The position numbers were made by a program, and so were the translations under genes. 19,218 nucleotides of DNA from an uncultured Pseudomonadota bacterium (GTDB taxonomy: Bacteria; Pseudomonadota; Gammaproteobacteria; Steroidobacterales; Steroidobacteraceae): positions 1 to 19,218 of the forward strand of contig CAITAM010000237.1 in the NCBI GenBank assembly GCA_903890265.1, written 5' to 3'. Under the pieces are notes generated by a model that saw only the letters and a list, made by a program, of their open reading frames with translations, made no database searches and had not been told where the DNA came from. Shown in pieces: positions 6,057 to 14,094 of this stretch. The number at the start of each line of letters is the position of its first letter. Position 1 is the first letter of the stretch.

Positions 6057-7502
6057 TCAGTGCCGCCAGAACGCCGGGGTGAAGAGGACGAGCAGCGTGA
6101 AGACCTCGAGCCGCCCGATCAGCATCGCGGCGATGCAGACCCACTTGCCCGCCTCCGGCACCGACTGGAACGTCTGCGCCACCTGGCCGAGCGCCGCGCC
6201 GCCGTTGTTCATGCACGAGGCAATGGCCGACCAGGCGCTGACCTGGTCGAGCCCCGTCGCCATCAGCAGCAGCATCATGACCCCGAAAAGCACGAGGTAC
6301 ATGGCGAAGAAGCCCGTGACCGCGGCCAGGATCCGCCCCGGAACCCGCTTGCCGGCGTATTTCACCGGCAGCTCGGCGGTCGGGTGGACGAGGCGCTTCA
6401 GCTCCCGCATCCCCTGGGCGAGGACGAGCTGCCAGCGGATCACCGTAATGCCACCGCTGGTCGAGCCCGCGCAGCCCCCGACAAAGGTGAGGAGCACCAG
6501 CAGGACCGGCAGCGGCCCCGGCCACAGCGCAAAAGGCGCCGAGGCGTAGCCCGTCGTCGTCTGCATCGACACCACCTGCAGCGCCCCGTAGCGGAACGAC
6601 TGGCCGAGGGACGGGTAGGTGTGCGAGCCATAGAGGTAGAGCGTCACCAGCACGATCAGCCCGAGCGTGAGCCAGAGGTAGGTGCGGAACTGCGGGTCCA
6701 TGTAGTAGGTGTCGACGTCCTTGGTCCGCCAGGCCAGGAAGTGCATCGCGTAGTTCACGCCGCCGAAGAACATGAACACCACGGCCACGAGGTCGACCGC
6801 GACGGAGTCGAAGTGGCGCAGGCCGGCGTCCCAGGTCGAGAAGCCGCCGGTGGACACCGTCGCGAAGGCATGGCCGATGGCATCGAAGGTCGCCATGCCG
6901 GCAAACCAGTAGCCGAACGCACAGGCAATGGTGATACCGAGGTACACGACCCACAGGGCGCGCGCGGTCTGCATGACCCGTGGCGTGAGCTTCTCCTGCT
7001 TGACCGGCCCCGGCGTGTCGGCCTTCGAGATCTGCATGCCGCCGACGCCGAGGAAGGGCAGCACCGCGACCGCGAGCACGATCGTGCCGCTGCCGCCGAG
7101 CCACTGCATCTGTTGGCGGTACCAAAGCAGGGACTTCGGCAGTGTCTCGATGCCGGTCAGGATGGTCGCGCTGCTGGTGGTGAAGCCGGACGTCGACTCG
7201 AACACCGCGTCGGTGAAGCCCAAGCCCGGCAGGCCGAAGAACGGCACGGCGCCAGCCAGCACCACCACGACCCACAGCAGGACCACCAGCAGGAAGCCGT
7301 CGCGCAGCCGCAGTTCCCGGCGCACGTTGCGCACCGGCAGCCAGAAGGCGAAGCCGGTGCTCGCGGCCACACCGAGCCCGATCAGGAACGGCCCGGTGTT
7401 GTCGTCGTCGTAGAGCAGCGAGACCACGAGCGGCGCGACGAGCGTTGCCGCGAGCGACATCAGCACGAGACCGAGGATCCGCTGCACCAATGCTGGGTTC
7501 AT
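6057..7502 (-). CDS. trkH: Trk potassium uptake system, membrane subunit TrkH
   Basis: TrkH is the potassium-translocating inner-membrane subunit, gated by the cytosolic TrkA ring. The 481-residue product matches the family end to end: YRQQMQWLGGSGTIVLAVAVLP, GVGGMQISKADTPGP, LTPRVMQTARALW, the STGGFSTWDAG second pore loop, TTTGYAS third loop, FVGGCAGSTSGGITVIR, QGMRELKRLVHP, the NNGGAALG fourth loop and the C-terminal GRLEVFTLLVLFTPAFWR. The first pore loop reads SGFTTSSAT: Ser111 takes the place of the filter glycine in the usual TTTGAT. GGM in the following block is also changed to GGS (Ser138). A GGGAG site lies 7 bases before the ATG at 7502. It follows trkA by 20 bases on the same strand. 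Confidence 0.97.
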   Translation of the reverse strand: MNPALVQRILGLVLMSLAATLVAPLVVSLLYDDDNTGPFLIGLGVAASTGFAFWLPVRNVRRELRLRDGFLLVVLLWVVVVLAGAVPFFGLPGLGFTDAVFESTSGFTTSSATILTGIETLPKSLLWYRQQMQWLGGSGTIVLAVAVLPFLGVGGMQISKADTPGPVKQEKLTPRVMQTARALWVVYLGITIACAFGYWFAGMATFDAIGHAFATVSTGGFSTWDAGLRHFDSVAVDLVAVVFMFFGGVNYAMHFLAWRTKDVDTYYMDPQFRTYLWLTLGLIVLVTLYLYGSHTYPSLGQSFRYGALQVVSMQTTTGYASAPFALWPGPLPVLLVLLTFVGGCAGSTSGGITVIRWQLVLAQGMRELKRLVHPTAELPVKYAGKRVPGRILAAVTGFFAMYLVLFGVMMLLLMATGLDQVSAWSAIASCMNNGGAALGQVAQTFQSVPEAGKWVCIAAMLIGRLEVFTLLVLFTPAFWRH

Positions 7503-7522
7503 GGCTCGCTCCCGGCGCCGGG

Positions 7523-8902
7523 CTAGAGGTAGGCGACGCCGACCTGGAACAGTTTTTCCACCGCCTCCACGTGCCGGCGGTCGGTGAGGAACAGAATCAG
7601 GTGGTCGCCCTCGCCGACCACGAAGTCGTGGTGCGCCATCACCACGTCATCGCCGCGTACGATCGCGCCGATCGGCGTCCCCTCCGGCAGCCGGATCGAG
7701 CCGAGCGGCCGGCCGACCACCTTGGAGCTCGTCTCGTCGCCGTGGGCGATCGCCTCGATGGCCTCCGCCGCGCCGCGGCGCAGCGAATGCACCTGCACGA
7801 CGTCACCCCGGCGGACGTGCGCCAGCAGCGATCCGATCGTGATGGTCTGCGGCGCGATGGCCACGTCAATGCTGCCGCTCTCGACGAGCTCCGCGTAGTA
7901 GGGCTTGTTGATCAGCGCCATCACCTTCGGGCAGCCGAGCCGCTTCGCCAGCATCGAGGAGAGGATGTTGGCCTCCTCGGTGTTGGTGACGGCGATGAAC
8001 ACGTCAGCGGTGTCGATGTTCTCCTCGAGCAGCAGCTCCTCGTCCGCGGCATCGCCGGTCAGCACCGTCGTCGAGCGCAGGATCTCGGAGGCGGTGCGCG
8101 CGCGCCGTTCGTCACGCTCGATGAGCTTGACCTGGCTGCCGCCCTCGAGCCGCTGCGCGAGCCTGAGCCCGATGTGGCCGCCGCCGGCGATGACGACGCG
8201 GTGGATCGGCTTGTCGAGCTTTCTGAGCTCACTCATGACGAGCCGGATGTCCTCGCGCGCGGCCAGGAAGAACACCTCGTCGCCGGGCTCGATCACGGTG
8301 TCGCCGAGCGGCTTGATGCTGCGCCCCTTGCGGTAGATCGCGGCCACCCGGGTGTCGACGTTCGGGATGTGGTTGCGGATGTTGCGGATCGGCTGGCCAA
8401 CCAGCAGGCCGCCCTCGACCGCGCGGACCGCCACGAGGCGGACCCGGCCATCGGCAAAGTCGAGCACCTGCAGTGCGCCGGGATGCAGGATGAGCTGCTC
8501 GATGTAGGCGGTGACGAGTTCCTCGGGGCTCACCCAGGCGTCGACCGCGAAGCCGCCACCCTCGGCAAACAGCGCGCCGCGGCTCAAATAGTCCTGTGAG
8601 CGGATGCGCGCGATCTTGGTCGGCGTCTTGAAGAGTGTCCACGCGACGTGGCAGGCGACGATGTTCACCTCGTCGCTGTGCGTCAGCGCGACGATGAGGT
8701 CCGCACTCGCGCAGCCCGCCGCCTCGAGGATGTGCGGGTTGCAGGCGCTGCCGCAGACGGTGCGCACGTCGATGCGGTCCTGCAGCTCGCGCAGCAGCTC
8801 ATCGTCCGTGTCGACGACCGTGACCTCGTTCGCTTCCTCGCGCGACAGCTGGTAGGCCGCCGTACGCCCGACCTGTCCGGCACCGAGAATGATGATTTTC
8901 AT
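7523..8902 (-). CDS. trkA: Trk system regulatory subunit TrkA
   Basis: TrkA is the cytosolic nucleotide-binding subunit that gates TrkH in response to ATP/ADP and NAD(H). The 459-residue protein has the two-fold internal repeat of the family: a first Rossmann domain with GAGQVG at residues 7-12 and the acidic VVDTDD about 20 residues on, a first TrkA_C domain around 145-225, then a second Rossmann domain with GGGHIG at 240-245 and LIERDERRA, followed by a second TrkA_C domain. Length and motifs match E. coli TrkA (458 residues). The ATG at 8902 follows the uvrD stop codon with no gap; the likely ribosome binding site GGAG lies inside the final uvrD codons, 9 bases before the ATG. Translation is therefore probably coupled to uvrD, and trkH follows after 20 bases. 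Confidence 0.97.
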   Translation of the reverse strand: MKIIILGAGQVGRTAAYQLSREEANEVTVVDTDDELLRELQDRIDVRTVCGSACNPHILEAAGCASADLIVALTHSDEVNIVACHVAWTLFKTPTKIARIRSQDYLSRGALFAEGGGFAVDAWVSPEELVTAYIEQLILHPGALQVLDFADGRVRLVAVRAVEGGLLVGQPIRNIRNHIPNVDTRVAAIYRKGRSIKPLGDTVIEPGDEVFFLAAREDIRLVMSELRKLDKPIHRVVIAGGGHIGLRLAQRLEGGSQVKLIERDERRARTASEILRSTTVLTGDAADEELLLEENIDTADVFIAVTNTEEANILSSMLAKRLGCPKVMALINKPYYAELVESGSIDVAIAPQTITIGSLLAHVRRGDVVQVHSLRRGAAEAIEAIAHGDETSSKVVGRPLGSIRLPEGTPIGAIVRGDDVVMAHHDFVVGEGDHLILFLTDRRHVEAVEKLFQVGVAYL

Positions 8903-11149
8903 CTAGATCATCTCCAGGTTCGCGTAGGTGAGCATCAGCACCTTGCGGCCGAGCCGCTCGAAGTTCACCTCGACCTGCACGTTGGGCGCCTGGCCGTCGA
9001 GCCGTAGCACCACACCCTCGCCGAACTTGCCGTGGCGCACCCGGGCACCGAGCTTGAGGCCGTGGCTCGGGGGTTCCTCCATCGTCAGGCGCGGGCGCGG
9101 TTCGATGCGCGCCGGTGCCGCGGGGTAGCTGTCACGGCGTGCCGGGCCGCTGCCGCGCCCGCCGTGCGATTCGCGGCGACTGTCGTACACGGGCCGTGAG
9201 ACCTGCACGCGCGGCCGCACTTCCTCGAGGAGTTCCATGGGGATCTCGCCGATGAAACGCGACGGCGTCCCGAACTGGTCGACGCCGTGCAGGCGACGGC
9301 TCTCGGCATAGGTCAGGTACAGCCGGCGCATGGCCCGCGTCGCGCCGACGTAGCAGAGCCTGCGTTCCTCCTCGAGACCGCCGATGTCGGTCACCGAGCG
9401 CTGGTGCGGAAAGAGGCCGTCCTCCAGACCGCAGAGGAACACGACCGGAAACTCGAGTCCCTTGGCCGAGTGCAGGGTCATCATCTGCACGCAGTCTTCC
9501 CATTCCGATGCCTGGGCCTCGCCACTCTCCAGTACGGCGTGGGCAAGGAAGGATTCCAGCGGCGGCAGGTCGCCGAGCTCCTCGGTCGAGAAGCCGCGCG
9601 CGGCCGAGACGAGTTCCTCGAGGTTCTCGACGCGCGCCTCGCCGCGATCGCCCTTTTCCTTGCGAAAGTGCTCGAGGAGGCCCGACTTCGCGATGACGAG
9701 ATCGACCTGTTCGTGCAGCGCGAGATCGCGCGCCTCGTTCGCCATGGTCTCGATCAGGGTCAGGAAGGCCTGCACGCACTGCGCGCCCTTGGCACCGAGC
9801 GTGCCATTGGCTATCGCGAGCGTCGCCGCGTCCCACAGCGGCAGCTGCCGCTCCTTGGCGAGGTCCCGAACGAGGTCGAGGCTGCGCGCGCCGATACCGC
9901 GGGTCGGCAGGTTCACCACCCGCTCGAAGGAGCCGTCATCCGCCCGGCTCGCCACGAGCCTCAGGTACGCGAGCGCGTCCTTGATCTCGGCACGCTCGAA
10001 GAAGCGCAGGCCACCGTAGACGCGGTAGGGGATACGGGCGGCAATCAGCGCCTCTTCCAGCACGCGCGACTGGGCATTCGAGCGGTAGAGCACGGCCGCA
10101 TCCTGGCGGCGGTTGCCCTGGCGTACCCAGTCGCGGATCTTCTCCACCACGAATTCCGCCTCGTCGCGCTCGTTGAACGCGGCGTACAGCCGAATCGGTT
10201 CGCCGCGCTCGCCACTCGTCCAGAGCTCCTTGCCGAGGCGGCCGGAGTTATTGGCGATGAGCGCGTTGGCGGCGGCGAGGATGGTGCCGGTCGATCGATA
10301 GTTCTGCTCGAGCTTGAGCAGCTTCGTGCCCGGAAAGTCGCGCTGCACCTGGCGCAGGTTCTCCACCTTGGCGCCGCGCCAGCGGTAAATGGACTGGTCG
10401 TCGTCGCCGACCACGAACGGCACGCCGCCGTCGCCGCTGCACAGGAGCTTCAGCCACTGGTACTGGATCGTGTTGGTGTCCTGGAACTCGTCGACCAGCA
10501 CGTGGCGGAAGCGCCGCTGGTAGTGGGCGAGCATCGCCGGCTGATCGCGCCAGATCTCGTAGGCGCGCAGCAGAAGCTCGGCGAAGTCCACGACCCCCGC
10601 GCGGCGGCAGGCCTCTTCGTAGGCCCCGTAGATGCGGATCAGCTCGCGTCGGGTCGGGTCGCCGTTGTCGCGCACCTGCGCCGGCCGATGGCCCTCGTCC
10701 TTCTGCGCGTTGATGAACCACTGCACCTCGCGCGGTACCCAGCGGGTCTCGTCCAGTTCGAGTGCCCGGATCACCTTCTTGATCAGGCGCTGCTGGTCCT
10801 CCTGGTCGAGGATCTGAAAGCTCTGCGGCAACCCTGCCTCGCGCCAGTGCAGGCGCAGCAGCCGGTGGGCGAGCCCGTGGAAGGTGCCGACCCACATGTG
10901 GTGCACCGGCAGGCTGAGCAGGGACTCGATGCGCGCGCGCATCTCGCCGGCCGCCTTATTGGTGAAGGTCACCGCGAGGATGGACTGCGGCGAGACGCCT
11001 TCCTGCGACACGAGCCAGGCAATGCGGTGCACGAGCACGCGGGTCTTGCCGCTGCCGGCGCCGGCGAGCACGAGGAGGGGCCCGGCGGGTGCCGAAACGG
11101 CTTCGGCCTGCGGCGGGTTCAGGTTTTCAAGGAGGGAAGTGGCATCCAC
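8903..11149 (-). CDS. uvrD: DNA helicase II UvrD (superfamily 1A)
   Basis: UvrD is the ATP-driven 3'-to-5' helicase of nucleotide excision repair and methyl-directed mismatch repair. The 748-residue product shows all SF1 motifs in order: Walker A AGAGSGKT (29-36), AVTFTNKAAGEMR, the Walker B DEFQDT, GDDDQSIYRWRGA, LEQNYRST, MTLHSAKGLEFPVVF and the arginine-finger block YVGATRAMRRLYLTYAESR. The C-terminal tudor-like segment LGARVRHGKFGEGVV, which binds RNA polymerase in UvrD/PcrA, is present. Start: GTG at 11149 gives a DATSLLENLN opening that aligns with the E. coli N-terminus; longer versions add unrelated residues over the divergent promoter region. There is no Shine-Dalgarno sequence before it. 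No LexA box was seen upstream. It is the first gene of a run with trkA and trkH. Confidence 0.97.
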   Translation of the reverse strand: MDATSLLENLNPPQAEAVSAPAGPLLVLAGAGSGKTRVLVHRIAWLVSQEGVSPQSILAVTFTNKAAGEMRARIESLLSLPVHHMWVGTFHGLAHRLLRLHWREAGLPQSFQILDQEDQQRLIKKVIRALELDETRWVPREVQWFINAQKDEGHRPAQVRDNGDPTRRELIRIYGAYEEACRRAGVVDFAELLLRAYEIWRDQPAMLAHYQRRFRHVLVDEFQDTNTIQYQWLKLLCSGDGGVPFVVGDDDQSIYRWRGAKVENLRQVQRDFPGTKLLKLEQNYRSTGTILAAANALIANNSGRLGKELWTSGERGEPIRLYAAFNERDEAEFVVEKIRDWVRQGNRRQDAAVLYRSNAQSRVLEEALIAARIPYRVYGGLRFFERAEIKDALAYLRLVASRADDGSFERVVNLPTRGIGARSLDLVRDLAKERQLPLWDAATLAIANGTLGAKGAQCVQAFLTLIETMANEARDLALHEQVDLVIAKSGLLEHFRKEKGDRGEARVENLEELVSAARGFSTEELGDLPPLESFLAHAVLESGEAQASEWEDCVQMMTLHSAKGLEFPVVFLCGLEDGLFPHQRSVTDIGGLEEERRLCYVGATRAMRRLYLTYAESRRLHGVDQFGTPSRFIGEIPMELLEEVRPRVQVSRPVYDSRRESHGGRGSGPARRDSYPAAPARIEPRPRLTMEEPPSHGLKLGARVRHGKFGEGVVLRLDGQAPNVQVEVNFERLGRKVLMLTYANLEMI

Positions 11150-11152
11150 GGC

Positions 11153-11162
11153 TACAATTCTA
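11153..11162. promoter_or_regulatory. candidate bidirectional -10 element between uvrD and ackA-pduL
   Basis: The ten bases TACAATTCTA read TACAAT on the plus strand (11153-11158) and TAGAAT on the minus strand (11162 down to 11157). Each is five of six matches to the -10 consensus. On the minus strand a transcript would begin at about 11149-11151, i.e. at the uvrD GTG codon. On the plus strand it would give a leader of about 85 bases for the fused acetate gene. Neither side has a good -35 box, so activity is uncertain. Confidence 0.4.
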
Positions 11163-11249
11163 TCCGTGTTGGACGGTCCGCGCCCGTCCCAGCGGCCGAA
11201 ACCGGATGCCATTGGACATGACCGGTGCAGCGCACCGGGTGAGGTAGCG

Positions 11250-13064
11250 ATGCCAGAGACCCCGTTAGTCCTTGCCGTCAATGCCGGCAGCTCCTCGCTG
11301 AAAGCCGCGCTGATCGATGCCGATGGCAGCCGGCGACTCGATCTGCGGCTCACCGGGCTCTATGCGGCACCGCTGCTCACCGTGGACGGCGTGTCGCGCC
11401 CTGTAGCGATCCGCGATATCGGCGCCGCCATCGACTGCCTCGTCGCGGAGATCGGGAGCCGCCCGGCGCTCAGCGCCGGCATCGGTGTCGTCGTGCACCG
11501 CGTAGCGCACGGCGGTGACCGCTACACGGAGCCGGTGCGGATCGATGCGGGGGTGCTCGCTGAACTGACCCGGCTCGGGCCACTGGCGCCGCTGCACAAC
11601 CCGGTGGCGCTCGCGGCGATCACTGCGTTCAATGCCGCATGGCCCGGGATACCGGCGGTGGCCGTGTTCGACACCGCCTTTCATGCCACGCTGCCGACCC
11701 GCGCGCGGGAATACGCGCTGCCCGCCGCCCTGAGGACGCGACTCGGTCTGCGGCGCTACGGCTTTCATGGCATCAACCACCGCTGGGTGGCGGCCGCCGC
11801 GGCCCGCCACCTCGGCGCCCCGCTCGAGCAGCTGAAGATCATCACGCTGCATCTCGGTGCCGGCGCCAGCGCCTGTGCGATCGAGTACGGGCGAAGCATC
11901 GACACGAGCATGGGCCTGACACCGCTCGAGGGGCTCATCATGGCGACCCGTTCCGGTGATCTCGACCCGGGGGTCGTGCTGCGGCTCTTGGAGGAGGGGA
12001 TCGACGCGGCGGCGCTTGGCGATCTCCTCAACCGCCAGTCGGGACTGCTCGGGCTGACGGGCTCTTCCGACATGGTCGACATCGAGGCGCGCGCCGCTGC
12101 GGGTGACCGGGATGCCCAGCTCGCCCTGCAGCTCTACGCGTACCGGATCCGCAAGTACGTCGGCAGCTACGCGACCGTGCTCGGCGGCGTCGACGCGATC
12201 GTCTTCACCGCCGGCGTTGGCGAGCACAGCGCGGTGGTCAGGCACCGCGTCGCGAGCCGGCTCGAGTTCCTCGGCGCACCGCTCGACGAGGACCGCAACC
12301 GCGACGCGAAGGTCGGTGCCGCGGCGCCGGTGGCCGAGATATCGGCCGACCGGGCCCGCTGCCGGCTGCTGGTGGTCGCGGCCGACGAGGAGGGGGCCAT
12401 GGCCGGCGAAGCCCGCCGGCTGTTCGACGCCCCGCACCCGCTCGACACCGAGCGGGGCATCCCGGTCGCGATCTCGGCGCGGCACGTGCACCTGACGGAG
12501 GCCTCGATCGCAACCTTGTTCGGCGCGGGCCACGCACTCACGGTGCGCAAGCCGATTTCCCAGCCCGGTCAGTACGCGGCCGAGGAAACCGTCACCGTGG
12601 TCGGGCCGCGGGGCCGGATCGAGCACGTGCGCGTGCTCGGCCCGCCCCGCAGCGCCGACCAGGTCGAGATCTCACGCACCGACGAGTTCGCCCTCGGGAT
12701 CGACGCGCCCGTGCGTGAGTCGGGCGAACTCGACGGTTCGGCGGGCTGCCGCCTCGACGGGCCGGCCGGCAGCGTGACCCTGACCGAGGGCGTCATCTGC
12801 GCGCTGCGCCATATCCACATGGCGCCGGCCGATGCGGCGGCGTTCGGGGTCCGGGACGGCGACGAGGTGGATGTCCGTCTCGAGGATGGGCCGCGGCATC
12901 TCGCCTTTGGCAACGTCAAGATCCGGGTCAGTCCGCGCTTCGTGCTGGAGATGCACATCGACACCGACGAAGCCAACGCGGCGGGTCTGGGCGGTATCCC
13001 GGGTTCGGCTCTCGACCCCGTGGCGCCGGTGGCGAAGCTCGTGGCGCGGGCGGCCCGCCGCTAG
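11250..13064 (+). CDS. fused acetate kinase - PduL-type phosphotransacylase
   Basis: The 604-residue product joins two enzymes that share acetyl phosphate. Residues 1-395 are acetate kinase (acetate + ATP = acetyl phosphate + ADP): VNAGSSSLK (10-18), VVHRVAHGG with Arg84, PLHNP with His116, FDTAFH with Asp141, RRYGFHGINH with His173, LHLGAGAS with His201, ATRSGDLDP with Arg234, FTAGVGEHS and a final DEE. Asn to Ala at 204 and Asn to His at 326 are departures from the usual HLGNG and GENS. Residues 403-585 are a PduL-type phosphate acyltransferase: SARHVHLTE (His412, His414), QPGQYAAEETVTV (Glu445/446), QVEISRTDEF, RHIHMAP (His521, His523) and EMHIDTDEAN (His569), i.e. the full set of PduL metal ligands. 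ATG 11250 has GAGGT four bases upstream. There is no stop or frameshift at the junction near residue 397. Acyl chain preference (acetyl or propionyl) is not readable. Confidence 0.93.
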   Translation: MPETPLVLAVNAGSSSLKAALIDADGSRRLDLRLTGLYAAPLLTVDGVSRPVAIRDIGAAIDCLVAEIGSRPALSAGIGVVVHRVAHGGDRYTEPVRIDAGVLAELTRLGPLAPLHNPVALAAITAFNAAWPGIPAVAVFDTAFHATLPTRAREYALPAALRTRLGLRRYGFHGINHRWVAAAAARHLGAPLEQLKIITLHLGAGASACAIEYGRSIDTSMGLTPLEGLIMATRSGDLDPGVVLRLLEEGIDAAALGDLLNRQSGLLGLTGSSDMVDIEARAAAGDRDAQLALQLYAYRIRKYVGSYATVLGGVDAIVFTAGVGEHSAVVRHRVASRLEFLGAPLDEDRNRDAKVGAAAPVAEISADRARCRLLVVAADEEGAMAGEARRLFDAPHPLDTERGIPVAISARHVHLTEASIATLFGAGHALTVRKPISQPGQYAAEETVTVVGPRGRIEHVRVLGPPRSADQVEISRTDEFALGIDAPVRESGELDGSAGCRLDGPAGSVTLTEGVICALRHIHMAPADAAAFGVRDGDEVDVRLEDGPRHLAFGNVKIRVSPRFVLEMHIDTDEANAAGLGGIPGSALDPVAPVAKLVARAARR

Positions 13065-13071
13065 GCGGGCC
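13052..13071. terminator. hairpin over the stop codon of the fused acetate gene
   Basis: A perfect 8-bp GC stem (13052-13059 with 13064-13071) closes a GCTA loop and spans the TAG stop at 13062-13064. It lies between two convergent genes. No T-run follows on either strand, so it may slow polymerase or protect the 3' end rather than act as a classic terminator. Confidence 0.4.
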
Positions 13072-13087
13072 CGCAGGGTCGGTCGCG

Positions 13088-13366
13088 TCAGGCGCTCTCG
13101 GACTCGATCTCTTCCTCGAGGCGGCCGATTTCCTCGTACAGCTCGCGCTGCCGGTGGCGCGCCTGGGCGAGCTTGAGCTGCGCGCCGATGAGGCGCGGGT
13201 CACCGGGTTGCACGTGGCCACGAAGGGTCTGCCAGGTGGCCTGCGCGAGGGCGACCCGCTCGGTGGCTTCGGTCCAGCGCCGGGTCAGCAGCGACACGCG
13301 GTCGTCGAGGTCACGTGCCCCGCCGCGCTGCCGGATCGACGCTTCTACTTCGAGTTCAAAGCCCAT
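13088..13366 (-). CDS. small coiled-coil protein, 92 aa, function unknown
   Basis: From ATG 13366 the product is 92 residues, highly charged and without cysteine or membrane segment. It has long helix-forming stretches with regular hydrophobic spacing, ending in AQARHRQRELYEEIGRLEEE, consistent with a coiled coil. I do not recognise the family. Codon use is like that of its neighbours, with G or C in most third positions. It converges on the fused acetate gene with a 23-base gap. No strong ribosome binding site is visible. It could be a small structural or adaptor protein; no partner is suggested by the context. Confidence 0.55.
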   Translation of the reverse strand: MGFELEVEASIRQRGGARDLDDRVSLLTRRWTEATERVALAQATWQTLRGHVQPGDPRLIGAQLKLAQARHRQRELYEEIGRLEEEIESESA

Positions 13367-13950
13367 GGCGGCCGAGCTTCGGACGGCGCGATGACGGCCA
13401 CACTACCGTGTTATGTCCGTGGCATGACGGACGCGCACCGCGGCGACGGGCGATGTCGCCAATACAAGACGGCTCACCGGGTTGAGTGCGGATCCTCACG
13501 TATTTAGTCTAATCACCCGGTGCCGAAAAAGTTCCTGTGGTGCCGTTCACGCCCCCTGCACGACCCGGTCTCTGGCGACGTTTGCGCAGCCAGAGTGCCC
13601 TGAGGTGGCGCTGAGTCCCCGTAAACCTGCAGCGTTATGTCGACAGCGCCGGAGTCAACTTGTCCCGTTTTGTAAGAACAGCGCCGTCTTTTGTCCAAAC
13701 TGTGATCAGCCGCGCGATCGCAGGGCGGGTCAGCGCTTGCTGTTCTTCGGCGGCCGTTCCTACACTCCCCGTTGACAGTCGTGGTGAGTGGCTTCCAGGG
13801 AAGCGCCCACGGGACGTGAACCGGGTGGGTTTGCGCAGGCTGTCCTCGGCGCCCGGCGAAGAGACGCTCTTCGCTTCGCAGCGGATGCAGGGCGCGACTC
13901 CCCGGTGGGCCTCGAAAGGGCCGTCTCGAGTTCGTACTGTCGGTCTTGAT
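13367..13950. other. 584-base intergenic stretch, probable promoter and leader of the riboswitch gene
   Basis: No credible protein-coding frame was found; open frames on both strands are rich in Arg, Pro and Ser, overlap each other and resemble no family. GC content dips around 13500-13720. A TTGACA hexamer at 13772-13777 lacks a matching -10 box, and a TTGAGT/TAGTCT pair at 13482/13505 is weak. An imperfect inverted repeat (TCTGGC ... GCCAGA, about 13570-13595) is present. A short RNA gene is possible but not supported. Confidence 0.4.
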
Positions 13951-14043
13951 GGCATTGTGACGAGGGCATACCCGTCGTGAGGCGGGGACGCAAAGCCACC
14001 GGTCTTTCGTTCGGCGAAAGACAGCGGAGCTACCGGAGATGCA
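13951..14043 (+). promoter_or_regulatory. cyclic-di-GMP-I (GEMM-I) riboswitch aptamer
   Basis: The region carries the conserved GEMM-I core in order. AGGGCATACC (13964-13973) corresponds to AGGGCAAACC in Vibrio aptamers. A stem then follows (13971-13976 with 13981-13986) capped by the GNRA tetraloop GTGA (13977-13980). Next is the invariant GACGCAAAGCC (13987-13997). The second hairpin has an 8-bp stem (14002-14009 with 14015-14022), and AGCGGAGCTACCG (14023-14035) matches the 3' conserved strand. The tetraloop is the element that docks into the second hairpin in known structures. The outer helix limits are approximate. It lies on the same strand as, and about 85 bases before, a lipoprotein gene, which it should regulate in response to cyclic di-GMP. 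Confidence 0.9.
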
Positions 14044-14094
14044 GCGGGATGCCCGTGTCGGGATCCCCGTGGCGTGCGGCTTTCGCATGCCCTC

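Noticed and set aside
5794..7275. N-terminal extension of the PEP-CTERM-like protein to about 1020 residues
   Set aside because: The added residues come from an alternative frame of trkH and lack any secretion signal; the signal peptide and ribosome binding site at 5793 mark the true start.
11150..11249. LexA operator before uvrD
   Set aside because: No CTGT-N8-ACAG type sequence is present in the divergent promoter region.
11265..12626. 453-codon minus-strand frame inside the acetate kinase-PduL gene
   Set aside because: The plus-strand frame has continuous strong matches to two enzyme families; the antisense frame has none.
13570..13586. sigma-54-like promoter (TGG ... GC spacing) upstream of the riboswitch
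   Set aside because: The -24 GG and -12 GC are spaced correctly but the flanking consensus bases, notably TT before GC, are missing.
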